Part shown: in pieces, positions 37,177 to 47,128 of the stretch
How the letters are laid out: each line of letters starts with the position of its first letter
Numbering within the stretch: position 1 is the stretch's first letter
Source of the DNA: Galbula dea
Lineage: Eukaryota > Chordata > Aves > Piciformes > Galbulidae
DNA length: 64,000 nucleotides
NCBI GenBank assembly: GCA_013399015.1
Contig: VWZX01009119.1
Location: 196,623-260,622 of the forward strand
Direction of reading: 5' to 3'
Program-made: the position numbers and the translations under genes
The notes under the pieces: model-generated
Told to the model about the DNA's origin: nothing
The model's input: only the letters and a program-made list of their open reading frames with translations
The model's database searches: none

Positions 37177-40100
37177 ATGTCGGCGGGGTGAGAGGGGACC
37201 GGGGGGGAGGNCCGGGGGGGAGGGGGTAGGGTATAGGGGTCTGGGGGGAGGGCGGAGGCCGGAGGTAACGGGGACCGGGGGAGGTCAGGCGGCACTCCCC
37301 GGCCTGGGGCTCGGGCGGGGCCCTAGCATTCCTGGTGTCCCGGTTTTACCGGACCGGTGCCCACAGGTGCAGCGGGGTCGTGATCACAGTCACGCTGCTG
37401 CTATGTGTGGCAGCATGGAGCTGTGCGGCGGGACCGGCCTTGGAGCGGGACCAGACCTTCCGGTAGGCACCACCGGATCGGTGGGACGGGATGGGGTCAG
37501 TGGGACGGAACCGGGCGCGACAGCCACCGGGGGCGGTGAGGCGGTGGGGCACTGGTGCCCGCTGGGGTTGGTGGGACGGGACTTGGGTTAGGTGGGATGA
37601 CACCTGCAGGGGTCGGTGGGAAGGGATGGGACTTGGCACCCAGCAGGGCAAGGGGGACAGGATAGGATGCTGATGCCTGTCAGGGTCAGGGGGATGGGAC
37701 AGGGCACAGCACCTGCCGGGAGCAGTGGGATGGGATATGGCACCTGCTGGGCTCGGTGGGACGGGACGGGACGGGGTCGGCAGGACGGGATGGGGTCAGT
37801 GCGATGGGAAGGGGTCGGTGGGATGAGACAGGGCATGGCACCTGCCATCCACTGACAGCCTGCCCACAGCGTGCCCCCCGGCTGGACCCACGCTGGCCGT
37901 GTGAGCCCTGGACACGACCTGCAGCTCACCTTCGCCCTCCGGCAGCGTGGCCTGGATCACCTGGCCCAGCTCGTCGACGCAGTCTCAGACCCTCGCTCGC
38001 CACGATACGGTAACTGGAGCGCGACAGAGCCCTGGCAGGCCCCGCGGGCAGGGTGAGGTCAGGGGGCTCTGACCACCTCTCTGCCTCGCAGGCAAGTACC
38101 TGTCCCTGGAGCAGCTGCGGGACCTGGTCCAGCCGTCCCCAGCCACGCTCATGACCGTGCTGAAGTGGCTGCAGGGTCACGGTGTGGAGAAGTGCCGCAG
38201 CGTTGTCACCCTCGACTTCCTGGAGTGCCTCATGCCAGCGCGGTGAGCCCAGGGGAAGCTGCTCACTGCTGCGGTGGCTCTGCTGTCTGCACAGAGACAG
38301 AGCAACCACATCCTGCCCCTGCTGCTGGGAGGGATGAGGGCTGGGAGCGATGAGGCTGAAGGTGATGAAGGCTATGGGTGATGTGGGCTGGGGGTGATGA
38401 GGCCTGAGCTGCATTTCTGCTGCGCTCAGGGGTTCTTGGCTGCCTGTGTTTCCCCTGCTGCTGGTGAGTCGCGGGCAGTGACTCAAGAGTGCTGGACACC
38501 AGCACGCATGTCCCTGAGGAGCTTGGACAAGCCCTGACCTTCTGTGGGTCCACAGAGTCCCTATGGGAGGAGTGTGGAGAGAGCTGCAGGGATCCTAGAG
38601 CTCTGGCTGGGTTTGGTGGTGGGAGTAGGTCTGGTTGGGAAGGTTGTCTTTGCTGTGTGAGGTGGGTGCTGCTGCGCTGGGGGAAAGGGGAGCTTGTCCC
38701 TGACTCGTCTGGGAGAAGCGTGGGAGGCAGGACAGAGGATGGAGTTGCTGTTGGATGGGTGCTGATGGCCATCCCTGGTGGCTGTCCCTGTGCTGCAGCA
38801 CGGCCGAGCGTCTTCTGCCAGGGGCTGAGTTCCACCGGTACGTGAAGGACCAGGCCAGTGTCGTGCGCTCCCCACAGCCGTACACTGTCCCTCAGGAGCT
38901 GGCCCAGCACGTGGACTTCGGTATGTCCCCCATGGGGAGCTGAGCCTGCCCAGGATGTGGGCAGCAGGTTGGGCGCTGAGTGGCTATCTCGGTGTCCCAG
39001 AGGGCCATGGATCTCCAGCCACTCTCCTGTGGCCCTGAGCTGCCCCTCGGCTCCCAGAGGAGCATAGGGTGTAGATAGCCCATCCCTGGAAAAATCCAAG
39101 GTCAGGTTTGGAATGGCTTGGGTTGGAAATAGACCTTAACGGTCATCTAGTCCAACCCCCCCTGCCAGGGGCAGGGACATCTGCAACTAGAGCAGGTTGC
39201 TCACAGCCCCAGCCACCCTGATCTGCAGTGGTTGCAGGGATGGGACATCTCCCACCTCTCTGGGCAACCTGGGCCAGGGTCTCACCACCCTCAGTGGAAA
39301 ACATTTCTTCCTTAGATTTAATCTGAATCTCCTCTTTTAGTTTCACACCAGCAGCCCTTGGCCTGTCACAACAGGTCCTGCTGAAAACTCTGTCCCTATC
39401 TTTCTTACACTGGAAGGCCACCAGAAGGTCTCCCTGGAGCCTTCTCTTCTCCAGGCTGAACAACCCCAGCTCTCTCAGGCTGTCCCCACAGCAGAAGGCT
39501 TCCACCCTTGGCCCATTTCCATTGTCTCCTCTGGACCCTCTCTCCCCACCCCTGTTCAGGGCTGAGGAGCCCCATGCCAGAGCAGGGCTCAGACACAGAT
39601 CCCTGAAGCAGGGGGGATCCCAGGGGCTGGAATTCCATCCTCCCAGAGCTCCAGGCCCTGACAGCTCCTGTTTTCCTCCCTCAGTGGGTGGCCTCCAGCG
39701 GTTCCCAGCCGAGAGGAAGGTGTTGGGACGAGCCTGGTCGAAGGAGGACAGGGAGCAGGGGCAGCCCCGTGGTAGGAGGGCAGCAGGGTTCCACCTGGGT
39801 GTGACACCATCCATCCTCCGCCAGAGGTACAACATGACTGCAGGAGACGTGGGGACAGTGTCCAACAACAGCCAGGCCTGTGCCCAGGTAACCACAGGGC
39901 TGGGCAGGGGTTGGGCTTAGAGCTTGGGCTTTAGGATTAAGGTTAGGTGGTGCTCTGGTGGCCCCAAGGTGGCTATGGGGCTTCCTGGGATGGCTGGTGG
40001 GAGCTCTGGCTGGGTTGGCAGCTCACAGATCCAGGCTGGGGGGGGGAAGCTTACCTTGGGGTTTGGTTTATTTTGAGAGACAACTCAAAAAAGTCCTGTG

Positions 40101-43100
40101 CCCTCCTTGTTCCCCCAGTTCCTGGAGCAGTATTTCCACCAGGCTGACCTGGCTGAGTTCATGCAGCTCTTTGGCAGCAGCTTCACCCACCGCTCCCAGG
40201 TTGACAGGGTGGTGGGGCCCCAGGGCAGGGGCAAGGCTGGGCTGGAGGCCAGCCTGGATGTGGAGTACATCATGAGTACAGGTGCCAACATCTCCACCTG
40301 GGTCTTCAGCAATGCAGGTACTGACCCCACTCCAGCAGAGCCTGGCACTGCTCTCTGCACCCACCTACCATGGCAGCAGGACACTGCCAGCCTTGGAGGG
40401 GTGTCTGCTGCACAGGGACATCCTGGGGGGGGGTTACACCATGCTGTGGTGGATCCCCAGAGGCTTTCCCAGCTGCTGTGGGTGCAAACCTTGTGAGCTT
40501 CCAGTGCTGGAGCTGGCACTGGTGTCTCTTAGTTCAGAGGGAGATCATTTGCTGTTGATTTGGGGAGTTGGTTTTGGTTGAGCATCCAGAGTCTCCTGTG
40601 ACAGGGACTTGCACACCTCCACTAGACAAGGCAGAGATGTTGTAGAATCTGATTGATTAGCTTGGAAGAGACCTTTCAGGTTGAGTCTAACCATTAACCC
40701 AGCTCTACCAGGTCACCACTAAACCACGGCCCCCAGCACCACATCTCCAGGGCTTTCCAACCCCTCCAGGGATGGGGACTCCACCACTGCCCTGGGCCAG
40801 GCCTGAGTCAGGCTTTCACAACCCTTTTGAGGAAGAAATTGTTCCTCATGGCCAACCTAAATCTCCCCTGGCACAACTTGAAGCCATTTCCCCTTGTCAC
40901 CTCACTCTGCCTCCTCTGTGGGGGCAGGAGACCAGCAGTGGTGCCTTGGTGATGTTTTCCTGCTCCTTTGAGGCTGAGGCTGATCTCTCACCCATGAGTC
41001 TCCAGCAGAGCTGGGGGAGGAGGGTGAGGCAACCTGAGAAAACAAGGTTGCAAAACAGGGGCCTGAAGGTGTCTGTGGTGGTGTGGGACCAAGTGTCACC
41101 TGCCCCAGATCAGAAAGTGGCTGAGCAGGAGATGCAGCTCCCTTGGGACACCCATGGAACACCCACTGTGTTCCCAGTGTGAGGGCAGGGGCTGCCACCT
41201 CCTTGTGCCCCCAGTGACAGGGTGTGGAGATGGGTGGTGGTTGTGGGAGCAGCTGAGCAAGGAGAGGCTGGAGCTCTGTCACTGGGCTGAGACCCCAGCT
41301 TGGGCTGGGACAGAGAGGCCAAGCTGGGCTGAGCCTCAGCAGGACTATGAGGTAGCTCAGGGGTGGGTGCTGGGTGCCAGGGATGTGTGCTGGGTGGCTG
41401 TAGCCCTACGAGCAGTGCTCAGAGGAGGAGTGGGTGAGCACAGAGCCGTGTGCTGGGTTCTGGGATGACCCTTTCACGAGCCCCTTGTGCCAGTCACCAT
41501 GCCAACCCCTGAGAGGATCTGAGCCAGAGCTCATGGGAAGGCTGCAGAGCAGCCACACTGTGTCCTCCAAACCAGACCTCCTCTGGGTAGGAGCCAGGGG
41601 GGACACCTCCAGCTCCAGGTGCTGATGGTGCTACCGAGGATGGTGTGTCCCTCCCTGGGCTGTCCCTAATGTTCCCTCCAGCCTGGTATCTCCAGAGGAG
41701 CTGATCCTGTCCCATCATGTCCCTGCAGGGAGGCATGAGAGCCAGGAGCCCTTCCTGGCCTGGCTGCTGCTGCTCAGCAACATGTCCTCTGTGCCCTGGG
41801 TGCACTCAGTCAGCTACGGGGACGATGAGGACAGCCTCTCGCTGGCCTACATGGAGAGGGTCAACGTGGAGTTCATGAAGGCAGCTGCCCGTGGCCTCAC
41901 CATCCTCTTTGCCTCAGGTACCTGTGGGGGTCTCAGAGCCTTGGGGAACAGCCAGGACCCCGAGTGGCAGGCAGGAGGTGGGGAGATCCTGCCCTCAGGT
42001 GACACCTGCGGCCGAGGAGCAGCTTGGTCACCTCATCCCTGTCTGTGCCCGCAGGTGATGATGGTGCTGGCTGCAGAAGGGTGTCTGCTGGGAACCACAC
42101 CTTCAGGCCAAGCTTTCCAGCCTCCAGGTAGAGGTGGGAAGGTGACCCTGGGGTGGCTCCTGAGGGGACACAAAACTCTGTGGAGGGATGGCTGTGCTGC
42201 AGCTTGCCCATGGCCAGGGCCAGGTGGAACATGCTGGGGACAATTGCAGCCCCAGCCCATGGCTGCTGCAGCCTCTGAGCCCCTTGGGGAGTACTCCTGA
42301 AGGTCCGCCCCACCAGTGGACCCTCAGCACTGGGGGGGACTGGTGCAGCTCCTGGGCAGGGAGGGGGCTGGGGGGGGGGTGGTTCATGAGGCCAGTGGTA
42401 GCATGTGCCAACTGTGGTGCCCCCCTGTCCCCAGTCCCTATGTCACCACTGTGGGTGGGACATCCTTCAAGAACCCCTTCCTGGTGACTGCCGAGGTGAC
42501 CGACTACATCAGCGGAGGAGGCTTCAGCAACGTCTTCCCCAGGCCCAGCTACCAGGTGAGGGGGGGCTGGGGTCAGTGGTGTGGGGGCTGGGGGCTGCAT
42601 GGTGCTCAGTGGGGAGGTGAGGGGTTGTGGTGGGCACAAACAGCCCTGGGATGGGGGGGACGCAGGACAGGGATGAGCAGGGTCCTGGTGCCACTCATGA
42701 CCCTGAGCAGAGAGGACAGGGGTGAGCAGGGTCCTGGTGCCACTTATGACCCTGAGCAGAGAGGACAGGGGTGAGCAGGGTCCTGGTGCCACTTATGACC
42801 CTGAGCTCTCCCTAGGCTGCTGCTGTCAGCCGGTTCCTGCGCTCAGCCCCGAAGCTGCCACCGAGCTCCTACTACAACAGCAGTGGCAGAGCCTACCCCG
42901 ACCTGGCTGCGCTCTCTGACAACTACTGGGTGGTGACCAACCGCCTCCCCCTGCCCTGGGTGTCGGGGACATCGGTGAGGGGCCACCCTGTGATGCTGGC
43001 CCGCGGTGGCCAAGCAAACACCTTATGCTGGCCCCCACGGTGCCGAGCAGGTGGTGGCCAAGCGGCCAGTGCTGAGGGTCCCCTGTCCCTGCAGGCCTCC

Positions 43101-43848
43101 ACGCCGGTGGTGGCGGGCATGGTGGCCCTCATCAATGACCGGCGGCTGCAGAGGGGGGTACCGGTTCTGGGCTTCCTCAACCCTGCCCTCTACCAGCTGC
43201 AGGAGAAGGGCCATGACGCTGCACTCTTTGACGTGAGCTGGGCAGTCCCGGGAGGGTGGGGGGAGGTCCTGAGCAGGGATGTCCCTCAGTGGGCGATGGG
43301 GTGATCCCAGGGGGTATCTCGGGTGTCACTGTGGGAGGGTCCTGGTGGGGTTCTTATCCTACTGTGTGTTACAGGGGGGTGGGTCCCGGGGTTCCTTGTC
43401 CCATTTCGGGTCATGGGAGGAGCCTACGGGCGGTCCCAGTGGTTCGTGACCCGCTGCAGAGGTGTCCTGCGTCTCCATGGTCCTCTGTGGGCCGTGGGGT
43501 TCCATGGGGGGGATGTTCCAGGGTGACCGTGTCCTTCCAAGTGGAGGTCCCAGGAGTCCGTGTCCCAGAGTCCGTTCCCTTCAGGGGGGGAAGTTGGGGG
43601 ATGTGGTGTCCCAAGGGTCCCCGTCTCCTTCCCTGCCGAGCCGGGGGGGGCGGTTCTTGCCGGTGCCATCCTCCCGTGCTGAGCCCGGTCCCGGTCCCGT
43701 CCCGCAGGTGACTCAGGGCTGTCACCTCTCCTGCCTGGATGGCACCGTGCAGGGACAAGGCTTCTGCGCAGGCCCCGCCTGGGACCCGGTCACCGGCTGG
43801 GGCACCCCCAACTTCCCTCTGCTGTTGCGGGCGCTGCTGGCACCGTGA
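37177..43848 (+). CDS. TPP1: tripeptidyl-peptidase 1 (lysosomal sedolisin protease)
   Basis: Removes tripeptides from protein N-termini in the lysosome; human loss causes CLN2 disease. Exons: 37177-37187, 37367-37462, 37870-38009, 38092-38242, 38799-38920, 39685-39887, 40119-40317, 41729-41917, 42055-42127, 42435-42555, 42816-42974, 43095-43232, 43708-43848. All are GT-AG and in frame, giving 580 aa (human 563). A signal peptide with a [11 protein letters not shown] core follows the start. The propeptide ends before the conserved HLGVTPS. Sedolisin catalytic residues are present: Glu284 and Asp288 (EASLD), Asp372 (FASGD) and Ser488 (SGTSAS), a steady offset of 12-13 from human 272/276/360/475. 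The calcium-site LFDV and [11 protein letters not shown] segments are kept. One oddity is GDDGAG where human has GDSGAG. An N at 37211 lies in intron 1. Confidence 0.97.
37470..37850. repeat. degenerate GC-rich minisatellite in TPP1 intron 2
   Basis: Many imperfect copies of a 'ggtcggtgggacgggat'-type unit, with interspersed 'gcacctgc' segments. It occupies most of the intron between 37463 and 37869. It produces spurious Gly/Arg-rich frames on both strands. Confidence 0.75.
39112..39600 (-). mobile_element. CR1 LINE fragment, antisense (long)
   Basis: It starts 'cttgggttggaaatagacc', then 'ggtcatctagtccaacccc', 'gagcaggttgctcacagccc', 'tcttctccaggctgaacaac'. It lies in the TPP1 intron before the exon at 39685. 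Confidence 0.85.
40640..40905 (-). mobile_element. CR1 LINE 3' fragment, antisense
   Basis: It has 'ggaagagacctttcaggttg', 'ccccagcaccacatctccag', 'ccctccagggatggggactc' and 'gttcctcatggccaacctaa'. It sits in the largest TPP1 intron (40318-41728). Confidence 0.88.
42665..42809. repeat. 49-bp tandem repeat, about 3 copies, in TPP1 intron
   Basis: Units start at 42665, 42714 and 42763, exactly 49 bp apart, and are nearly identical ('ggacaggggtgagcagggt...'). The last copy ends 6 bp before the acceptor AG at 42814-42815, so the array supplies the upstream part of the 3' splice region. Confidence 0.92.
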
Positions 43849-43964
43849 CCAGACACGGACGGGACACCAAGATATCGGACGCGGGACAGAGGGGGAAGGG
43901 GTGACGGGTTACTGGACACGGGACACGGGATACTGGATACGGGACATGGGGCAGGGCCGGGGCC

Positions 43965-43970
43965 AATAAA
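43965..43970 (+). terminator. poly(A) signal of TPP1
   Basis: AATAAA lies 117 bp after the TPP1 stop and only about 70 bp before the first TAF10 promoter CCAAT box. This gives a very short 3'UTR and intergenic gap. Confidence 0.85.
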
Positions 43971-44036
43971 GGAGCGTGGCCCTGCCCCTCGGGTCTCCGT
44001 CTGTGCCGCCGGGGGGCGGGATGTGGTGAGTGTGGT

Positions 44037-44130
44037 GGCCAATAGGGCGTGGCGGCTCGAGCGGCGTGGCCAATGGAGTGAGCCGGCTCGGGCGGTGCGA
44101 CCAATGGCGGTGTGGGGCGTGCGCAAGCGC
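44037..44130 (+). promoter_or_regulatory. TAF10 promoter with three 31-bp-spaced CCAAT boxes
   Basis: CCAAT occurs at 44039-44043, 44070-44074 and 44101-44105, each 31 bp apart and all in the same orientation. A 'gtgcgcaagcgcgg' NRF1-like segment follows at about 44118. Regular three-helical-turn spacing of CCAAT boxes is typical of NF-Y-driven, TATA-less housekeeping promoters. NF-Y binding is inferred from the motif. Confidence 0.7.
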
Positions 44131-44190
44131 GGAAGAAGGAAGAGGAGGAGGCGGTGCCTGGTGCTGGTGTGGCGGAGGCGGCGGCGGGCG

Positions 44191-46226
44191 ATGAGCGGTA
44201 GCGCCGAGGCTGATCCTGCCCCCGCGGCTCCTCCGGTCGCCCCCGCACCGCCTGCCACCGGCCCCGCCGTCGACAGCAAGCCCAGCCCGGCAGCTGCCGG
44301 TAGCGCTGGGGCCGGGGCGGCCCCCGGCGCGGGGGGCGCAGCGGTGCGGGGAACCGAGGGCGCAGCGGCGGGAGGGAGGGGACCTGGTGAGTGCGGCGGG
44401 GAAGGCAAGGGGCTCGGCTGGCAGCGGTGGGGCGAGAGCCGCTCCCGGGGGCGGCGTGGGGGGAGGAATCCCGAACTCGGGGAGTGCGCGGACCGGGAAT
44501 GGGGCACGAGCGCGGGGACCGGCTCGGTCTGGGGGTGCGCAGCTCTGGGACCGCCGTGCCCCGGGATCCATCCGTTCCTGGGGACCCAGCACGCACCTCT
44601 GGGGTCTGGGGGCTCCCGTGTCCCGGAGGGTTATGGTGTCCCGGTGCCCGCAGTGCCGGTATCAGCGGCGGTGGCCGCAGCACCCCCCGAAGGGGCCATG
44701 TCCAACGGGGTCTACATGCCACCGAGCGCGGCCAACGGGGACGTGAAACCGGTCGTGTCGTCCACACCTCTGGTGGATTTCCTCATGCAGCTGGAGGATT
44801 ACACACCTACGGTACGAGGGACTGATGGAAGGGATGGGGTGGGAGGATGAAACTGGGCTGCTGGAAAAGTTCTTCACCATGAGGGTGTTGAGACACTCTG
44901 CCAGGCTGCCCAGAGAGGTGGGAGATGTCCCATCCCTGGAACCATTGCAGCTCAGGTTGTTTGGGGCTGTGAGCAGCCTCCTCTAGTTGCATATGTCCCT
45001 GCTGACTGCAGCGGGGTTGGACTGGATAACCTTTAAGGTCCCTTCCAACCCAAACCATCCTGTGGTTCTCTGAGCAGCTGCCACAGGGCAGCAGACCTCC
45101 ACCAGCTTCTCTCCTGTGCAGATCCCAGACGCTGTCACTGGCTATTACCTGAACCGAGCAGGATTTGAGGCCTCAGACCCACGCATGTAAGTGGCAGCTG
45201 ATGGGACAGAGCCTGGCCCTGAGGACCCTGCATGGGGTCTGGCAGCTGGTGGCCAGCAGAACCTACTCCATCCCCATGTGGTGCTTGGTGTTGGCTCTCT
45301 GGAACCATCCTTCTCCTCCTCAGCATCCGCCTGATCTCCTTGGCCGCCCAGAAGTTCATCTCTGACATCGCTAACGATGCTCTTCAGCACTGCAAGATGA
45401 AGGGCACGGCCTCGGGCAGCTCCCGCAACAAGAGCAAGGTGAGGTGGGACAGAACAGCCTCTGGGCTGAGGGAAATGTCCTCTGGGGAGCTCAGTGTCCT
45501 GCTGTGGAACCACAGGGATGTGGCAACCCCCAAAGGGCTGCCCAGGGCAGTGGTGGAGTCCACATCCCTGGAGGGGCTGGAAAGCCCTGGAGATGTAGTG
45601 CTGAGGGCCATGGGTTAGTGGTGACCTGGCAGTGCTGGGGAATGGTTGGACTTGATGATGTTAAAAGAGATCTTCTCCAGACTTAATGATTTCAGGATCT
45701 GTGAATGCACTTGGGTAGCTTTATTTAGACCTATGAGGAAGAGCAGCTCATCAGCCTGAGGGCCACCAAATTCTGTGTGTCTCCTGACAGTGACCAGAAC
45801 ACTACTGCTTGGAGAGCAAGATCCGTGGGAAGCGAGTGTGTGGTGGTGGTTTAGCCTCCCTGTTGTCATCTCTCTGTGGCTTGGGGCCTTGTGAGGGTGC
45901 TGGGATGATGAGCAACGCTCATTGGATTGATGAGCAATGCTCCATGTCCAAGGACATGCTTCTGGGCACGAAGGAAACACAACCTGCAGCATGTGGGAGC
46001 TGCTTAACCCCAAATGCTTATCTGGGGAGCTGGCCATGGACAGGGGAGAGACATCCCAAACACCCTGAGGTGCTGAGGGCTCCTATCGCAGCTCAGGTTG
46101 TCCCTGCTGCCACTGACCCTTCTCCTTGTTCCTCAGGATAAGAAGTACACGCTGACCATGGAAGACCTGACGCCAGCACTTGCAGAGTATGGGATCAATG
46201 TGAAGAAGCCTCACTACTTCACATAG
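44191..46226 (+). CDS. TAF10: transcription initiation factor TFIID subunit 10
   Basis: Histone-fold subunit shared by TFIID and SAGA, needed for RNA polymerase II pre-initiation complex assembly in the nucleus. Exons: 44191-44386, 44654-44811, 45122-45186, 45324-45438, 46137-46226. All are GT-AG and in frame, giving 207 aa (human 218). A low-complexity Ala/Pro/Gly N-terminal half (residues 1-70) precedes the almost invariant core: NGVY, then [26 protein letters not shown], and a C-terminus ending VKKPHYFT. The ATG at 44191 was chosen because MSGSAEADP parallels the human N-terminus (MSCSGSGADPE). An upstream in-frame ATG at 44104 overlaps a CCAAT box and would add 29 Arg-rich residues. TPP1 lies just upstream on the same strand and ILK converges from downstream. 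Confidence 0.96.
44875..45078 (+). mobile_element. CR1 LINE 3' fragment, sense
   Basis: A sense copy in TAF10 intron 2 with 'ctgcccagagaggtgggag', 'gttggactggataaccttta' and 'ccatcctgtggttctctga'. It ends about 40 bp before the exon 3 acceptor. Confidence 0.82.
45528..45705 (+). mobile_element. CR1 LINE 3' fragment, sense
   Basis: A sense copy in TAF10 intron 4 with 'ctgcccagggcagtggtgg', 'ggagatgtagtgctgaggg' and 'tagtggtgacctggcagtg', ending 'tttcaggatctgtga'. Confidence 0.87.
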
Positions 46227-46271
46227 GGACTGAGGGAGTGTCCCTGGGACTTTGGTAGGGTTCCTTGTGCC

Positions 46272-46277
46272 ATTAAA
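46272..46277 (+). terminator. poly(A) signal of TAF10 (ATTAAA variant)
   Basis: The common ATTAAA variant, 46 bp after the TAF10 stop. No AATAAA is seen nearer. Confidence 0.65.
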
Positions 46278-46647
46278 CTGCTGGGTGGGAGCTGTGGAAG
46301 AGCATCTGGTCTCCTGCCAAAGGGTGAAACCACCCAGAGCTGGTCCCATGGGTCCCTCTGCTTGCCCTGCACTGGCAGAAGCTGCTTCTGAGCTGGTGCC
46401 AAGGGGTTGGGTGTTGGGCTTGTGACCACTGGACTGGAGTGGCCATGCTCAGGAGGTTGAAGGGTAGTGGGCACGGTGGGAATGGCACTGCCCAAAGTTC
46501 TGGTTGTCTCTCGGCATGGGAGCTGCATGTAGCCTGCCCTGGGCTCTCCTTGCCCCTGGCCCCATAGGGTTGGTGCGGGCCCAGAGCCAGAGCTGGGTCC
46601 TCCCCACCTCTCTGCCCACCACCAGCAGGCAGGTTTGGTAAGAAACG

Positions 46648-46653
46648 TTTATT
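46648..46653 (-). terminator. poly(A) signal of ILK
   Basis: TTTATT on the + strand is AATAAA on the ILK strand, 475 bp beyond the ILK stop. The ILK and TAF10 transcripts therefore end tail-to-tail, about 370 bp apart. Confidence 0.75.
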
Positions 46654-47128
46654 TGGGTGCTGGAGCTGTTTCTCGTGGCCTGGATGGAGCCGAGCGGTGA
46701 AGCGAGAAGCTGAGGCGGTGCTGGGCGCGGGCTTCACCCACTACCCACCGGCACCGGGACTGGGTGTCATGAGACCCCGGGAGGTGGGCAAGCGGCTCTG
46801 GGCCTGGGGATGAGTGGGACAGAGTGGCCCTGGGGCCCCGTCCCAGCCCCAGGGGCGGCAGAGCCCAGGCCTCCCCCTTCGGTCTCTTGCCCGGACCTGC
46901 CGTGGACCTGGTCCTACTGCAGCTCCGGGAGCCTGGGGAAGGGCTCCGAGAGCCTGGGGAGGGGCTCCAGGGCAGGCAGTGTGTGTGTGTACCGTGTGTC
47001 CCTGGCCGGCTCGGGGCGAGGGCATGAGCCCTGCTCCCCCTCGGCTCTGCGGCTGGAGAAGGCACTTGGGGGGTGGCGGGGAGGGGAGCACGGCAGCGTC
47101 GGGGTCGGGGCGGGAGGCACCTCCCTTG

